DNA of 64,000 nt from Erpobdella octoculata. Taxonomy: Eukaryota > Annelida > Clitellata > Hirudinida > Erpobdellidae. Numbering within the stretch: the first letter of the stretch is position 1; every line of letters begins with the position of its first letter. The translations under genes were made by a program, and so were the position numbers. The DNA lies in NCBI GenBank assembly GCA_963978895.1, contig OZ022245.1, forward strand, positions 3,722,009 through 3,786,008, given 5' to 3'. This document shows, one piece after another, positions 40,410-54,592 of the stretch. The notes below the pieces were generated by a model that did not search any database, was not told the DNA's origin, and worked only from the letters and a program-made list of their open reading frames with translations.

Positions 40410-42116
40410 TCAGGGTTTTGTTGTCAACTTATTGCGCACATCACCTTTTTCAAGTCTTCGTAATTTTAAAAAATATTCACAACGACGTTTTATGAATTCC
40501 TGTTTTCGAATAAAATCTTGTGCAAGGTCTCGATCTTCTGAATTTAAATCAACAAATTTAAGAATAGCATCAGCTTCTGGAATTAAATTCTTTGTAAATT
40601 CGTAATATTTTTCACAGGCCATCATTAAATGACTTACAATGTTTTTAATCTCTAAAACGTTTGAATCTTTGGGATCGAATTGCAAAAGAATTGAAATCCA
40701 ACCGTGACATGGCGATAATAACTCTTTCCAAAAAACATCTTCTAAGTATATTTTAGATAGCAGGAGGTTTTGCTCGTAACTAAATCTAGAACTTGATATA
40801 ACTTTTATGAAATTTCTTATTTCAATAGTAGCTTTCAAACCATATCTCGAGTAAAAACGAAAGAAATTCAAAACATCGTCAACTAAGTTATTTGAATTGC
40901 TAAAAAACAGTCCTAAATTTAAAAATTCAACAATAGTTGGAAGATTTTTTACTATAATTGATTTGCGATTTTTAGTATACGTCATAAATTCTAAAATCTG
41001 GGTGTACTTTGAAAACATTTCATTTTTCCAGAAAACTTTTTTAAGTGATGCGATAATTCCTTCCATTGTGCACAAATTACTTATACTTTTAGAGTTTATG
41101 TTAGAAAAAACTTCAAAAACAAATGAATGTATAATGCTCCCGGGATGAGAACGCAAACCGAAATACTGAAATTCTCGGGAATGCGTCCACATGAAACCTT
41201 CCACATTTTCCAAGAACATATCTGAATTACTTATGTCTAAGTAAACTAATTTAGGTAACAGGTTGATTAGTTTGTCTATTAGTTTTAAGTTTTCGTAATT
41301 AATCTCTCGAAAGCAAATGTTTTCACTCATATCCAGGTAAGTTAAATTAGAAAGACAAGATATTGAGTCAACCAGTTCTTCCAATGAATCTCCAACAGAT
41401 GTACTTATAGCTAATTTTTTAAGATTAACAAAGTAAGAAAATTTACTTATGGTTTTTCTTGCATATCCACAACCAGATATGCTCAAAATTTTTAAGCCCT
41501 CACATGGAAATTCAAGTTTAAGAATATCAATGAGATCCTCTTTAGTGTGAAATATGTTCTTACAAAGACAATGCAGAGAGAGTTGAACTAATTTTGGACA
41601 AAACCACGTGGACAGAGTTTTTATATCATTTTCGTAAAAACTTGTGCTATCTTGGCAGAAAAGATGTAATTCTAAATTTGTCAAATTCAAATAAAAAAAA
41701 GAGTTTTCGCAAAAATAATTATGAAATTTTGAAAATTTAATAACTTGGGATCCTTCATTGTTTAAATTATAATAATCAATTAAAGAAAGTTTAGTGAGAT
41801 TTCCTCTTTTGAGAATAATTTTTAAAGGCTGAAAAAATTTGTTAATGTCAACTTGCCGAAGTATTAACTCATGATAACATTCAAACTTGAGAAAAAATGG
41901 AATTATAAATTCAGAGTTCTGTTTCTTTCCTTTTTTTTGACTTCTAAAAATAACATCATTAAAATTACTGAATGATAGATTCACGTTGTCTTTAACCTTA
42001 AAAGGAAGACATTCTATTTCAGAAGATGGCTCAAGAAATGTTTCCTTGAAGTTAAATACGACAAAATCTAAACTTGACAATTTTAATGAAAGTAAATTAT
42101 GCAAGGAATCACTCAT
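40410..42116 (-). CDS. ZYG11-like leucine-rich-repeat protein, copy 2
   Basis: A second intact 568-aa frame with the same architecture as 31379-33085. By eye it differs at about eleven residues, ten of them in the last 190 residues (for example NHKSIIEK to NRKSIIVK, FFRVYS to FFRFYS, IDPKNLN to FDPKDSN). The N-terminal LRR region is identical except for one N-to-D change. The promoter-proximal and 3' flanks are duplicated too, including the AATAAA about 50 bases after the stop. Both copies being undamaged suggests that both are or were recently functional. It may act in ubiquitin-ligase substrate recognition, by analogy with ZYG11. Confidence 0.7.
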   Translation of the reverse strand: MSDSLHNLLSLKLSSLDFVVFNFKETFLEPSSEIECLPFKVKDNVNLSFSNFNDVIFRSQKKGKKQNSEFIIPFFLKFECYHELILRQVDINKFFQPLKIILKRGNLTKLSLIDYYNLNNEGSQVIKFSKFHNYFCENSFFYLNLTNLELHLFCQDSTSFYENDIKTLSTWFCPKLVQLSLHCLCKNIFHTKEDLIDILKLEFPCEGLKILSISGCGYARKTISKFSYFVNLKKLAISTSVGDSLEELVDSISCLSNLTYLDMSENICFREINYENLKLIDKLINLLPKLVYLDISNSDMFLENVEGFMWTHSREFQYFGLRSHPGSIIHSFVFEVFSNINSKSISNLCTMEGIIASLKKVFWKNEMFSKYTQILEFMTYTKNRKSIIVKNLPTIVEFLNLGLFFSNSNNLVDDVLNFFRFYSRYGLKATIEIRNFIKVISSSRFSYEQNLLLSKIYLEDVFWKELLSPCHGWISILLQFDPKDSNVLEIKNIVSHLMMACEKYYEFTKNLIPEADAILKFVDLNSEDRDLAQDFIRKQEFIKRRCEYFLKLRRLEKGDVRNKLTTKP

Positions 42117-42232
42117 TTTTGTTTTTGTAGGTTTATAACCCTCGATTATTAAAGATGGTGTTTTGATTTTTCATTAGTATCATTTTCAACTGAAGTAGTT
42201 TTGCAGGAAAAATTAGCAGCGATATTAATTTA

Positions 42233-43547
<1,315 letters not shown>

Positions 43548-43569
43548 TCGTTGATAAAACGTCCAACAA

Positions 43570-45350
43570 TAACAGAACTGAACAGTGTCAGCAGCAGTGT
43601 TTCATTCAGACTCTTTGATTTTTGGGGAAGCTGGAATTTAATAATTAGGGGGAAAAAACGTCATTTTAGCAAAAAATAGAAAAAAAGAAGGTTTTAAAAA
43701 CCCAAATATTTCAACATTTTATTAAAATTTCATAAATTTTTTCTTCCAAATATTGCTGATGAATGAGATCAGTAATCGTATGTACTTTTTTTAATTCTTT
43801 CAAAATTATATATACTTTATTAAAATAGTTGATGACCGGGGAGAGGTATTATCAGGGTTACTTTTCCTAAAAATTTGTTTTCCTTTTTTCAGCAAAAATT
43901 TTTTTTTAGATTGGTGGTGTAAAAATTTTATTTTATTTTGAAAAAATTAAAACTTATGGAGAGAATTTTTTCTAAAGCGTTTGGTTTAAATACTGAGTGT
44001 CAATATGTCTTTGATTTACCACCAAATGAAAAACCAGAGTTTTTCATCAGATTTTAAGATGCGCCGTCTATTGAAAATAAACCCTACATAAATGAGTAGA
44101 AGATGTCTTCGGCAAGCTGTAGTTTCATTTGAAAATATTGTAAGACAATGTTTTGACGGCACAACAAATACGGGCGGTATTCACAAAAGCTTGGCTGCAA
44201 GAATGAAAGAGTTATCTCTAATTTCAATTTATGTTGATTGTGATAGGCAATAACAACAACCAGCACCCGCTCACCATTTTTTTTTTATAATAGTTTATAG
44301 TCCTTTACACCAGGTGTTTTAAGACTCAAATAGCTGTATGTAGGAAGCACCTAAGTACTTCCTGTCGTGGATCAGAATTTGATCCTTTTTACTTTTCCCT
44401 CCTCCTTTCTCCAGGCTTGGGACTGGCTCGCAGTTAGCGAGGCGGAGTTCCGCTCACCATTGAAAGATAAGAATAACTTATACGCGTGTCAAGTATACAA
44501 GCCGAGGTGTTTTAGACAAAATAAACATTAGTTTGAAAATGCTTCCTTTTGCAGAACCTTATTCAAAAGAATTAATTTGTTTTTTTAAATTAATAGACTG
44601 AGACTGGTCCATATCTAACTGTAACGTAAATGTAAACGTAAATGTAAGAGTTTCATTAAGACTCTTTTAATTTAAAAATTAGGAGAAGAAATCGTTATTT
44701 TAGCAAACATTTGTGGACAGAATGCTTCAAAAACCCAAACATTTTAAAATTTCTTCAAAATCTTTTCCCTCCAAATATAGCTGATGAATAATTTATAGCA
44801 TAATAATTTTTTTATAATTCTTTCAAAATGTTCTATACTTTCCCTATTAAAATAGTTGATGACCGGAGGAAGATATAATCGGGGTTACTTTTTCCGAAAA
44901 TTTTCCAAATTGTGATTAGTAAATTTTCAAAAAAAATATTATTTTTTTCAAAGTTTGGGGTGTAAAAATTTTAAATTTTTTGGAAAAATTGAAACTCTTG
45001 GGGAAGAATTCTTTCTAAAGCGTCTGGGTAAAACACTGAGTGTCAATCAATTTTTTTAAATTACCACTAAAGGAGAAACCAGAAAGTTTTTCATCAGATT
45101 TTAAGATGCGCCGTCTATTGAAAATAAATCCTATATAAATGACTAAAAAACGCTTTCAGCAAGCTCGAGCTGCCCTTTGAAAAAAAATTGTAGGACAATG
45201 TTTTGACGGCGCAGAAAATATGAGCGATGTTCAAAAACGTTTGACTACAAGAATGAAAGAGTTATCTCTAATTGCAATTTATGTTCATTGTGATAGGCAG
45301 ATGTTCAATCTAGCAATACAGGATACAATATACTAGAAGCGTAACTACTG
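43570..45350. repeat. Duplicated non-coding blocks of unit 2
   Basis: 43570-44260 matches 38080-38700, and 44650-45350 is a more diverged copy of the same block (shared AGATGCGCCGTCTATTGAAA). No coding sequence is supported. A SINE-like insertion sits between them. Confidence 0.6.
44279..44449 (-). repeat. SINE-like retroposon (family 1, copy 2) with TSD
   Basis: 171 bp, with the A-tail at the left end when read on minus. It is flanked by a 12-bp target duplication CCGCTCACCATT (44267-44278 and 44450-44461). The paralogous site near 38818 has a single uninterrupted copy, so this insertion followed the segmental duplication or is otherwise absent there. Confidence 0.92.
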
Positions 45351-45753
45351 CGCAATAAATAAAGTACTATTTGAAAAAATGTCACAGACTCTTACAGTAG
45401 TCATATAAATTAGAAAACTGCACCGGACGATTTTTTCAGCATGTTTCATAAGCCAAATTTTCAAAATATCGACATTTTTGCTTCCAGGAAAAGCAGAAAA
45501 CAATTTCTATTTACGTTTTCATGAAAACGTTTTGTACTTTGGCAGTGTCTCTATTAAAAAACAAGCATAAAAATTTAATAAAAATTTAATTTATTTTAAT
45601 TTTATTGTCATTTATCTCCCATTTTTTAAAAACCTAAAATTTAAGTTTTATAATAAATTTTCAAATTGATTGGAAAAATTCGAGTGAATTGCAGAATAAA
45701 ATAAAACAAGTAAATTAAAAACGAATTTTTAAAACCAATGCTCTTATATGTAA

Positions 45754-47345
45754 CTAGCAGTGCCCGTAGCGGCTTCGCTCGCATGAAATTAGAGAGTTTG
45801 AACCGTGCATCCATAGTAGAGATCATTTTTTTAGGTCTCGGCTCGGCCCGTCGACAAATTAGCCCAGCCCGTTTTAAAAACCCAAACTCCTGGCCCGGCA
45901 CAGCCCGTCTGAATTAAGCCCGGCCCATTTTTACAGGCCTAGAAGTTCTATATACTTGATGAAAAACTTCGGCCCGTCCCACCTTGACCTCAGGTTTGGC
46001 CCGGCCAAACTGAAGACCCTAAAATCACTAAAATATCTATATACTTGGTGAAAAACCTCGGCCCGTCCCACTTTGATTTAAGGTTTGGCCTGGCCCGTGT
46101 GAAGACTCTAAAATAACGGCTTGGCCCGGCCGATGATAAACTGGACTTAGCTACTTTTAACCGGCACAAAACTTCAAAATACTAATTTTTACATTTGTAG
46201 CACTTACAGTTTGTGAGTAGCAGTTATTTTGAAATCAAATAACCCTTATTTCCACCCCACATTTGAGGTCCTGGAAACCAAATTTTCAAAAAATGCTAAA
46301 ACACGTATTTCATTATTTTTGGAGTAGAAACTAAATACTAATTTTTACTTCTGTAGCATTAACAGTTTTTGAGTAGCAGCTACTTTAAAAACCAAATAAC
46401 CCAAAAAATGATGAAACACGTATATCTTTTTTTTTTGAGTAGATACTAAGTATTAATTTTTACATCTGTGGCAATTACAGTTGTTGAGTAGCAACAACTG
46501 TAATTGCCAAATACTTTAAAAATACTTTAAATACTTTAAAAACCAAATAACCCTATTTTCCACCCCACAAATTCAAAAAATTGTGAAACCCGTATATCAT
46601 TATTTTTAGAGTAGAAACTAAATACTAATCTTTACTTTTGTAGCATTAACAGTTTTTGAGTAGAAGCTACTTTAAAAACCAAATAAATAACCCAATTTTC
46701 CAACCCACATTTGAGGTCCGGGAAACCAAATTTGTAAAAAATGGTGAAACACGTATATCTTTATTTTTAGAAAAGAAACTAAATAATAATTTTTACATCT
46801 GTGGTATTTACTGTTTTTGAGTAGCAGTTACTATAAAAGACAATTAGCCCTATTTTCCACCCCACATTTGAAGTCCTGAAAACCAAATTTTCAAAAAATG
46901 CTAAAACACGTATTTCATTATTGTTGGAGTAGAAACTAAATACTAATTTTTACTCCTGTAGCATTAACAGTTTTTGAGTAGAAGCTACTTTAAAAACCAA
47001 ATAACCCAATTTTCCAACCCACATTTGAGATCCGGGAAACCGAATTTTCAAAAAATGGTGAAACACGTATCTTTTTATTTTTCAAAAAGAATCTATATAC
47101 CAAATTTCAAAATCTCCTCATTTTTGGTTTTCGAGATATACATTGTTTTAGAAAAACGTTTGTTTTCTAGTTTTTTCCCCTCAGGAGCAAAATTTTCAAA
47201 AATCCTTTCTTAGCGGATGTTTACGCTATAAAAGTAATATAAGTTCCAAATTTCACGTTCCTAGGATAAGGCGTTTGAGCTCGGCGTTGATTATCAGTCA
47301 GTCAGTCAGTCAGTCAGTCAGGACATGTTCTTTTATATATATAGA
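45754..47345 (-). mobile_element. Non-autonomous Helitron H7 with known empty site
   Basis: Minus-strand element close to H4 in reverse: 5'-TCTATATATATAAAAGAAC at 47345 and ...GGGCACTGCTAG-3' at 45754. It interrupts the composite repeat exactly between A and T; the same sequence is uninterrupted at 33982/33983. There is no target duplication, as expected for a Helitron. Confidence 0.88.
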
Positions 47346-48110
47346 TTAAAACACAAATTTTGCAATCAATTTTTTCTTATATTACTTTTTTATTTTATGT
47401 TAAAGTCGAAATATCTTAATTATATCGAAATATCGAAATTAATTAAAATTATCTAAATTAATTGACTTATTGTAAAACTAATAATTGAATATTGCATTGT
47501 CTTCTATTTTGAGCATGTATGCAAAATTTGAAAAAATCTATCATCAGGAAGTGACTCAAAAATTGATTGCAAGATTTGAAACAGACAGAGAAACAAACAG
47601 ACAGACAGAGAAACAAACAGACAGACAGAGAAACAGAGACGACGAGTTAATAAAAGCATTGGTAATAATAATAAAAATATCATCAAAAAGCATCGAATTT
47701 AAATATCTCAACTATTTTCATGAAAATTTCGTACACGCTTGAGAATCGCGGTCAGTGAGTGTGGTTCGTGTTAACTTGGTAAAATAGTCTGCCAGTCGGT
47801 TAGCGTTTTGTGGTCAAGAAAACCCTCAAGAAAACCCTCAAGAAAACCCTCAAGAAAACCCTCAAGAAAACCCTCAAGAAACCCCTCGATAAAATCCTCA
47901 AGAAAATTAACTAAATTAATTGACTTATTGTAAAACTAATAATTGAATATTGCATTGTCTTCTATCTTGAGCATATATGCAAAATTTGAAAAAAATCTAT
48001 CATCAGGAAGTGACTCAAAAATTGATTGCAAGATTTGAAACAGACAGAGAAACAGACAGACAGAGAAACAGAGCCGACGAGTTAATAAAAGCATTGGTAA
48101 TAAAACTTTA
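47346..48110 (+). repeat. Composite repeat with 12-bp array (copy 3)
   Basis: Continuation of 45706-45753 after H7, with the AAACCCTCAAGA array at about 47820-47905 and CAGACAGAGAAACA runs. Confidence 0.75.
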
Positions 48111-48480
48111 AAAATTTTTTTTAAATTACGACATTTCATTCTACAGTCGATATCGATAACAACCAGCACCCGCTCATCATTAAAAAGTAATAAGGGTAAC
48201 TTATACGAGCGTCAAGCATAAAAGCGCAGGTGTTTCAGATAAAATAAACATTAGTTTGAAAATACAGAGTTATTCCCATTTGTAGAACCTTATTCATTAG
48301 AATTGATTTATTATTTTTTCTTTTTAAATTAAGACTGTAACTGTAACTATCTAGGCTAGCTGTAACTTAGTTTCCCACTAATTTGTTTTATGCAAATGAA
48401 ACATAATTACAAACCACCGATGCAATAATTTCATTTAATTCTTATTTAAAGTGTTTTATTTAAAAAAATATCCAACTCAC

Positions 48481-48804
48481 ACAAGTAATATTTTTTTTCC
48501 TGACATCTTGTCTATAAGCTGGGCACATCTCTACATTTTGATTGGACGATCCACACGATTCGTCATAAAGTTCATACGTAGCGTTGCCCTCGTTCAATCC
48601 GTTCTTATCCCGGCAAATGTAAAACCAGCGCTTCAGGTAGTTAGCACAAGTGCTATCGGTAGCTTTGCACACTTTAAGCTCTGCAGCTTCTGTTGCATGG
48701 TCAAACCTTTTCTCAAGTCCATTTGTGACTAACATTTCCGCAACTCTCACATTGACAAAAATAATGAAAATGCTGGCCAAATAGGCGGACGATTTTGGGT
48801 ACAT
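48481..48804 (-). CDS. ART exon 2, copy B, likely exon 2 of ART5
   Basis: An intact 108-codon exon with signal peptide, LEKRF, six cysteines (including the extra STC), donor TGT|GTGAGT in phase 0, and an acceptor before the ATG. Its upstream side leads through the hAT element to a leader exon (51301) and promoter block (53770), so this copy lies in an otherwise complete 5' half of an ART gene. The only free catalytic exon downstream on the strand is 25175-25717, implying an intron of about 22.8 kb. Confidence 0.7.
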
Positions 48805-49092
48805 TTTTTACCTTTAATAAAAAAAACAAATTAAGTTTATAGAAAATTGAAATACCTGTTATTATCGTATTCGAGTGATCTGCAAATTTTTTCTACTTAA
48901 ATGGACTTCCAGTATAGTTAAAAGTGAGTAGTTACAGTTTCATTAAGAACTGCTGTCTTCTCTAGTCATGCTGCGATAAGTGTTTTGTAAATCATATTGC
49001 AATATTTCTTCAACTCCATCAATAAAACTGCTAGCACATGCGACGAGTTTATGCTGCTCTGTGTACATTTTCAACATTTTTTTTGTAATAAT

Positions 49093-50531
49093 CAGGGGCG
49101 TCAATCTGACACAAATATTGGGGGGGGCATTCCTTCCCACTCTTCACCCCTCCCTACCTTTTCCGTCTCTAAGGTCTAATCAAATATAAGCTAGTTTATT
49201 TCAATTTATTTGAAAAAATAACTTTACTAAACATTGTTTCAAAATCAGAATGGTGCTAATCCAAACAAACATTCCTCCGAGGTTTACAATTGGAAGAGCA
49301 AGTCTTAATAAAACGTTTTTAACAAAAGCAGCAAGAGTGTGTCCTGTAGTATCTGGAGGGATGTGTAAGATGAAGATGATTCATCTTACGTATTTTCATA
49401 GTATTTGTTTATTTTATTTTATTATGTGTGCATATTTTGGTTGTGTTGAAACAATAGTCATTTATGTATGAATGTATATGTGTGTATATGTGTGTATATG
49501 TGTGTATATATATGTATATATATATATGTATATGTATGTATATGTGTATATTTGTGCTCCGGTGACATTGTGTGTGCGTATAATTTTTGTATCATTAGTG
49601 TATATATGTGTATATGTGTGTTTGAGTGTATATATACATGGATGGATGTATGTATATGTATGTATGTATATATATGTGTATATATATATGTATATATATA
49701 TGTGTATATATATATAATTGGTATTGGTCTTTTTCCTTTTTGTGGTCCTCAGTAGAAAAAGTAAGGTTGTTGAGTAGAGAAATTGGAATTATAAAAAGAA
49801 TTGTCAGAACCGGGCTAACTTCTGCAAAGTGATATAATTCAGTTTAGAGTCAAGAAAAGGATTATATTTAAGGAAGAATAATAAAGTTAAAATAAATTCG
49901 AGAAATATTGTGTTATAAATAACTTCGACTTTAACGTTACGAATCGCTAGAAAGCATATTCCTCTACGTTTACAGGATGAATAATCCGACAAAAACTTCA
50001 TTGACCTGAAGTTGCTCGTCTAAAAATCTGATACAAATTGAGTTCTGCTCCAATCATGAATTGTCAACTATTATCGTGAACTGTTTGGAAGTGGTATTAA
50101 TAACTTTAACTATTTCTACTGCACTGCATGGTACAACATCTCCAGGATTTCATTCTGACTTTCTGGTGATAGGAAGTTGGTAGTTCGTTGCAACCATGAT
50201 GACAAAACACTGTTATCTTCTGCACGCAACTGAAGCAGTTGCATTAAGTTGCCTTGATCAGCTGTATGGCCACGTAGCGCTAACCCTTGTCTTGCCAGAA
50301 ATCGAACCGTGTTTAAATATTTTTGTTTAATACTTAATTTGGAACGCAATTGAGGATTTTGTTTCCATGCAGCGCTGCTGCTACGTAAATCGCTTGATGT
50401 ATGTGTTAAAATTGCCTTGTTAAATAGTCTGCACTGTTCTGATATTGGGGGCCCGATTAATGGGCAGGTCCCCCCACCTTAAGTTTTAAGGGGGCCCGGG
50501 TCCACTGTGCCTTGATGGATTGACGCCTCTG
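49093..50531 (-). mobile_element. hAT element with dead transposase
   Basis: Terminal inverted repeats CAGGGGCGTCAATC and CAGAGGCGTCAATC, with diverged 8-bp flanks (GTAATAAT and GTATTAAG; the paralogous left flank at 39726 is GTATTATG). The transposase relic reads YLNTVRFLARQGLALRGH and then WLQRTTNFLSPESQNEILEM (50349-50116); a stop and frameshift follow, then SICIRFLDEQ. It was later split by a solo LTR. Confidence 0.85.
49364..49974. mobile_element. Solo LTR with 5-bp TSD
   Basis: 611 bp beginning TGTAAGATGAAGATGATTCA and ending ...CTACGTTTACA (TG...CA), flanked by GGATG on both sides (49359-49363 and 49975-49979). The paralogous position 40002-40006 has a single GGATG. The interior holds GT/AT-rich microsatellite and AATAAAG near the right end. 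No internal retrotransposon genes, so it is a recombined solo LTR. Confidence 0.88.
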
Positions 50532-50820
50532 GTATTAAGCCATAATTCTGAAAACCTCAAGTTTTTCTAATTAATTAATTCTATTGAACTTATTGATTAG
50601 AAACGTATTTATCTGTTCAAAACTCAGAACTGTTTCTGTAATGACCAAACTGCATTTGTTGTCCAAACACTTTTTCATCAGAAATCCCAGTTGTTTTAGT
50701 AACATTTACATTTTTGTAATCTACTGAAATTTTTATTTGAAAAACAAGCAGACATTTTTTCAAAAAACAGTTTTTTTCAAGCATCATTTTTAATTAAAAA
50801 AAAACTAACCCATAAAAACA

Positions 50821-51185
50821 AAGTTTTTATTATAAATCCTTTATATACGATCCTAGATTTTTATTTTATTTGAATTTTTGAAAAAATTTTTGAATTTTTT
50901 GAAAAAATATTTTGAATTTTTGAATTTTTTGAAAAAAATTTTTGAATTTTTGAATTTTTTGAAAAATTTTTTTGAATTTTTGAATTTTTTGAAAAACTTA
51001 ATTATACAATATCCGATCAAACTGAAATTTTGATAGATTCAATTGTCTCGCAGCCCAAGTCGATGTGCCAAATTTCAGCTCGATCGGATAACGGGAAGTG
51101 AGTTAATTTTGAGACTCAAAGTTTGTGACCGACAGGAAGACAGACGGGAAGACAATCGAAAATAATATAAAGGATTTAAAAAACA
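50821..51185. mobile_element. MITE-like element with inverted ends
   Basis: The left end TATAAATCCTTTATAT and the right end ATATAAAGGATTTA are inverted. The interior has TTTTTGAATTTTTTGAAAAA-type tandem repeats (50868-51000) and a GACAGGAAGACAGACGGGAA stretch. No protein. Confidence 0.5.
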
Positions 51186-51300
51186 GCGCCACCAGTTGTG
51201 AAATTGTCGATAATCGATCGATACCGATAACACGCCGATAATCGGTGCACCTCTTATTAGAACTAGCAGATTATTAATATTATTATTATATCTCACTGAC

Positions 51301-51600
51301 CTTTTAGAGTCTGAACAAAGCCTCTGTTTTGACAAAAATTATCGTTGTTTCGGGCGATTTCAGATTCGATCAAATGAAAGACAAAATTCCTCAGATTTTC
51401 GGTGCAAGCTGAATTGGTGCGTACGCACAAAAAGGTTCAACTATTGTTACATACTAAATGCTATGACACTTTTTGAACAATTCCGTAGACAGCAAGAGCC
51501 TATCAATAGTATGAGTTAGGGTTTTTCTAATATGGCCTCTATTAGCAAAGTTATAAATTTAATGAAAAGAGACCAACAAATGATAAACTATATAAAAAAA
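51301..51600 (-). other. ART5 5' leader exon candidate
   Basis: Donor GACTCTAAAAG|GTCAGTGAG at 51301, homologous to the ART1, ART2 and ART4 leaders. Its upstream promoter block has been pushed away by the microsatellite and SINE at 51720-53725. Confidence 0.5.
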
Positions 51601-51714
51601 AAACAGAACATTTTATAAATCGGGTGTTTTAGGGCTTTATCTCTGTCCCTGTCTGATTGTGGACTTTTCGTTTCCTATATATGACTGTCTGTTTTTTCAT
51701 TCTCCATTGTTGTC

Positions 51715-51820
<106 letters not shown>

Positions 51821-51919
51821 TTATTTTATAAAAATTTGAACAAGACAAATGAACCAGTTTATTTTATACACAAAAATGATGGCCGTAATCCTCCCTAACC
51901 ATTTTGGCCCTCATCAGAC

Positions 51920-52215
51920 GTGTTGGTCTAGTGGTTTATACACCGGCTTAGATATCTGGAGTACCCGGGTTCGATTCCAGTTTCGGGCACGTAGTTTCCT
52001 TGGGCAAGACATGAACTCACTGATCAGGCCAACTCAGCATTTCATCCTTCACTGGTTGACAAATGAGTACCAGTTTCACGACTGGGGATAATAGGGTCCG
52101 GCATATCCCGAAATTGGATACACGGGCGGGTGGCAGGAAACTGTACGATCCCATATGCACGAGTCATTCCCGGCGCCTCTGAGGTTCATAACACTCGAGT
52201 GCGCCTTAAAAATTC
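51920..52215 (+). repeat. tRNA-derived SINE (family 2, copy 2)
   Basis: The head has TGGTCTAGTGG (box A) and GGGTTCGATTCC (box B), with the same TTTCCTTGGGCAAGA body start as 19620, and a longer body. Its 3' end passes directly into (ACT)n. Confidence 0.78.
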
Positions 52216-53726
<1,511 letters not shown>

Positions 53727-53769
53727 TTGAATCCAGAGATATATTAACAACACAGCCATCACAACACCA

Positions 53770-53895
53770 ATAGTACAATTTAATTAAGGAAGTTTGTTGA
53801 GATTATTAAGGCGTTCATGAAGTCGGTCAGGTTTGTTTAGCTGTGAATAGCTATAAAAAACTATATGGACTGTAGGCTTAAAAACTCTGCCTTGC
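53770..53895 (-). promoter_or_regulatory. Outermost ART promoter block
   Basis: Homologous to 3340-3480 and 8976-9127: TACAATTTAATTAAGGAAG at 53774, then TAGCTGTGAATAGCTA at 53838-53853. It marks the right edge of the ART cluster, 700 bases before MRE11, and would serve ART5. Confidence 0.4.
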
Positions 53896-53899
53896 TTCA

Positions 53900-54592
53900 T
53901 GTGGGCCAAACACAATAAGCCTGGATAAAAGAAGTGAAATATTCTTTTTAGACAAATACAGATGTTATTGAAAAAATGCTGAAAAATAACAAGGAACTGA
54001 ATAAATTACTTCTATCTTTTTGGGGCCCTAAACTACTTCAGAGTAGAGCTCATTTGAAAGTCAGGGGGCAATGCTTCCCTGTCCACACGTGAGGTGCCAA
54101 CCCGACCCGACCCACTGATCATATGTCAAAATTCCACGACCCGACCTTTGTACAATTGTTTTTGTTAGTTTTTGTAGCACACAGAACATTTGCTTCGTAT
54201 CTTTTGCCGTTTCATGAACCTTAATTTGGGCTGCACTACGAATCCTTTCATTCATTTCACAGAGTGTACCTGAAACTCGACCACTGTTCAATATTCAATA
54301 TGCTGCTTATGAAAATGACAATTTACGATATTAAAACACAAGATATTTTTTGCGTAATTATTTAGTTTTGTAAACTATTATTTTAAAAAAATATTTTTTT
54401 AAACGTAGCATTTTAATCTATAAAATAATATTTTGGGATAAGTTATTTTATTAATTTGAGCTAAAAATGCTACAACTCATCTCTTATCTCAGCTTTATTG
54501 ACATTAAAGCGGAATTTCCAAAAGCTCTGGCGCGCTGCATTAGTTTTTTTTATATTCATTATCATTTTATCATCTGGTAAAAGCAATCAAAA
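53900..54592. other. Spacer between ART cluster and MRE11
   Basis: No gene seen. It presumably holds the MRE11 promoter and 5'UTR (no TATA box evident). A CCCGACCCGACCC stretch near 54090 hints at a Helitron-derived remnant. Confidence 0.45.

Noticed and set aside
50116..50349. Working hAT transposase gene
   Set aside because: Followed by stops and a frameshift, split by a solo LTR, and only a small part of the family's length is present.
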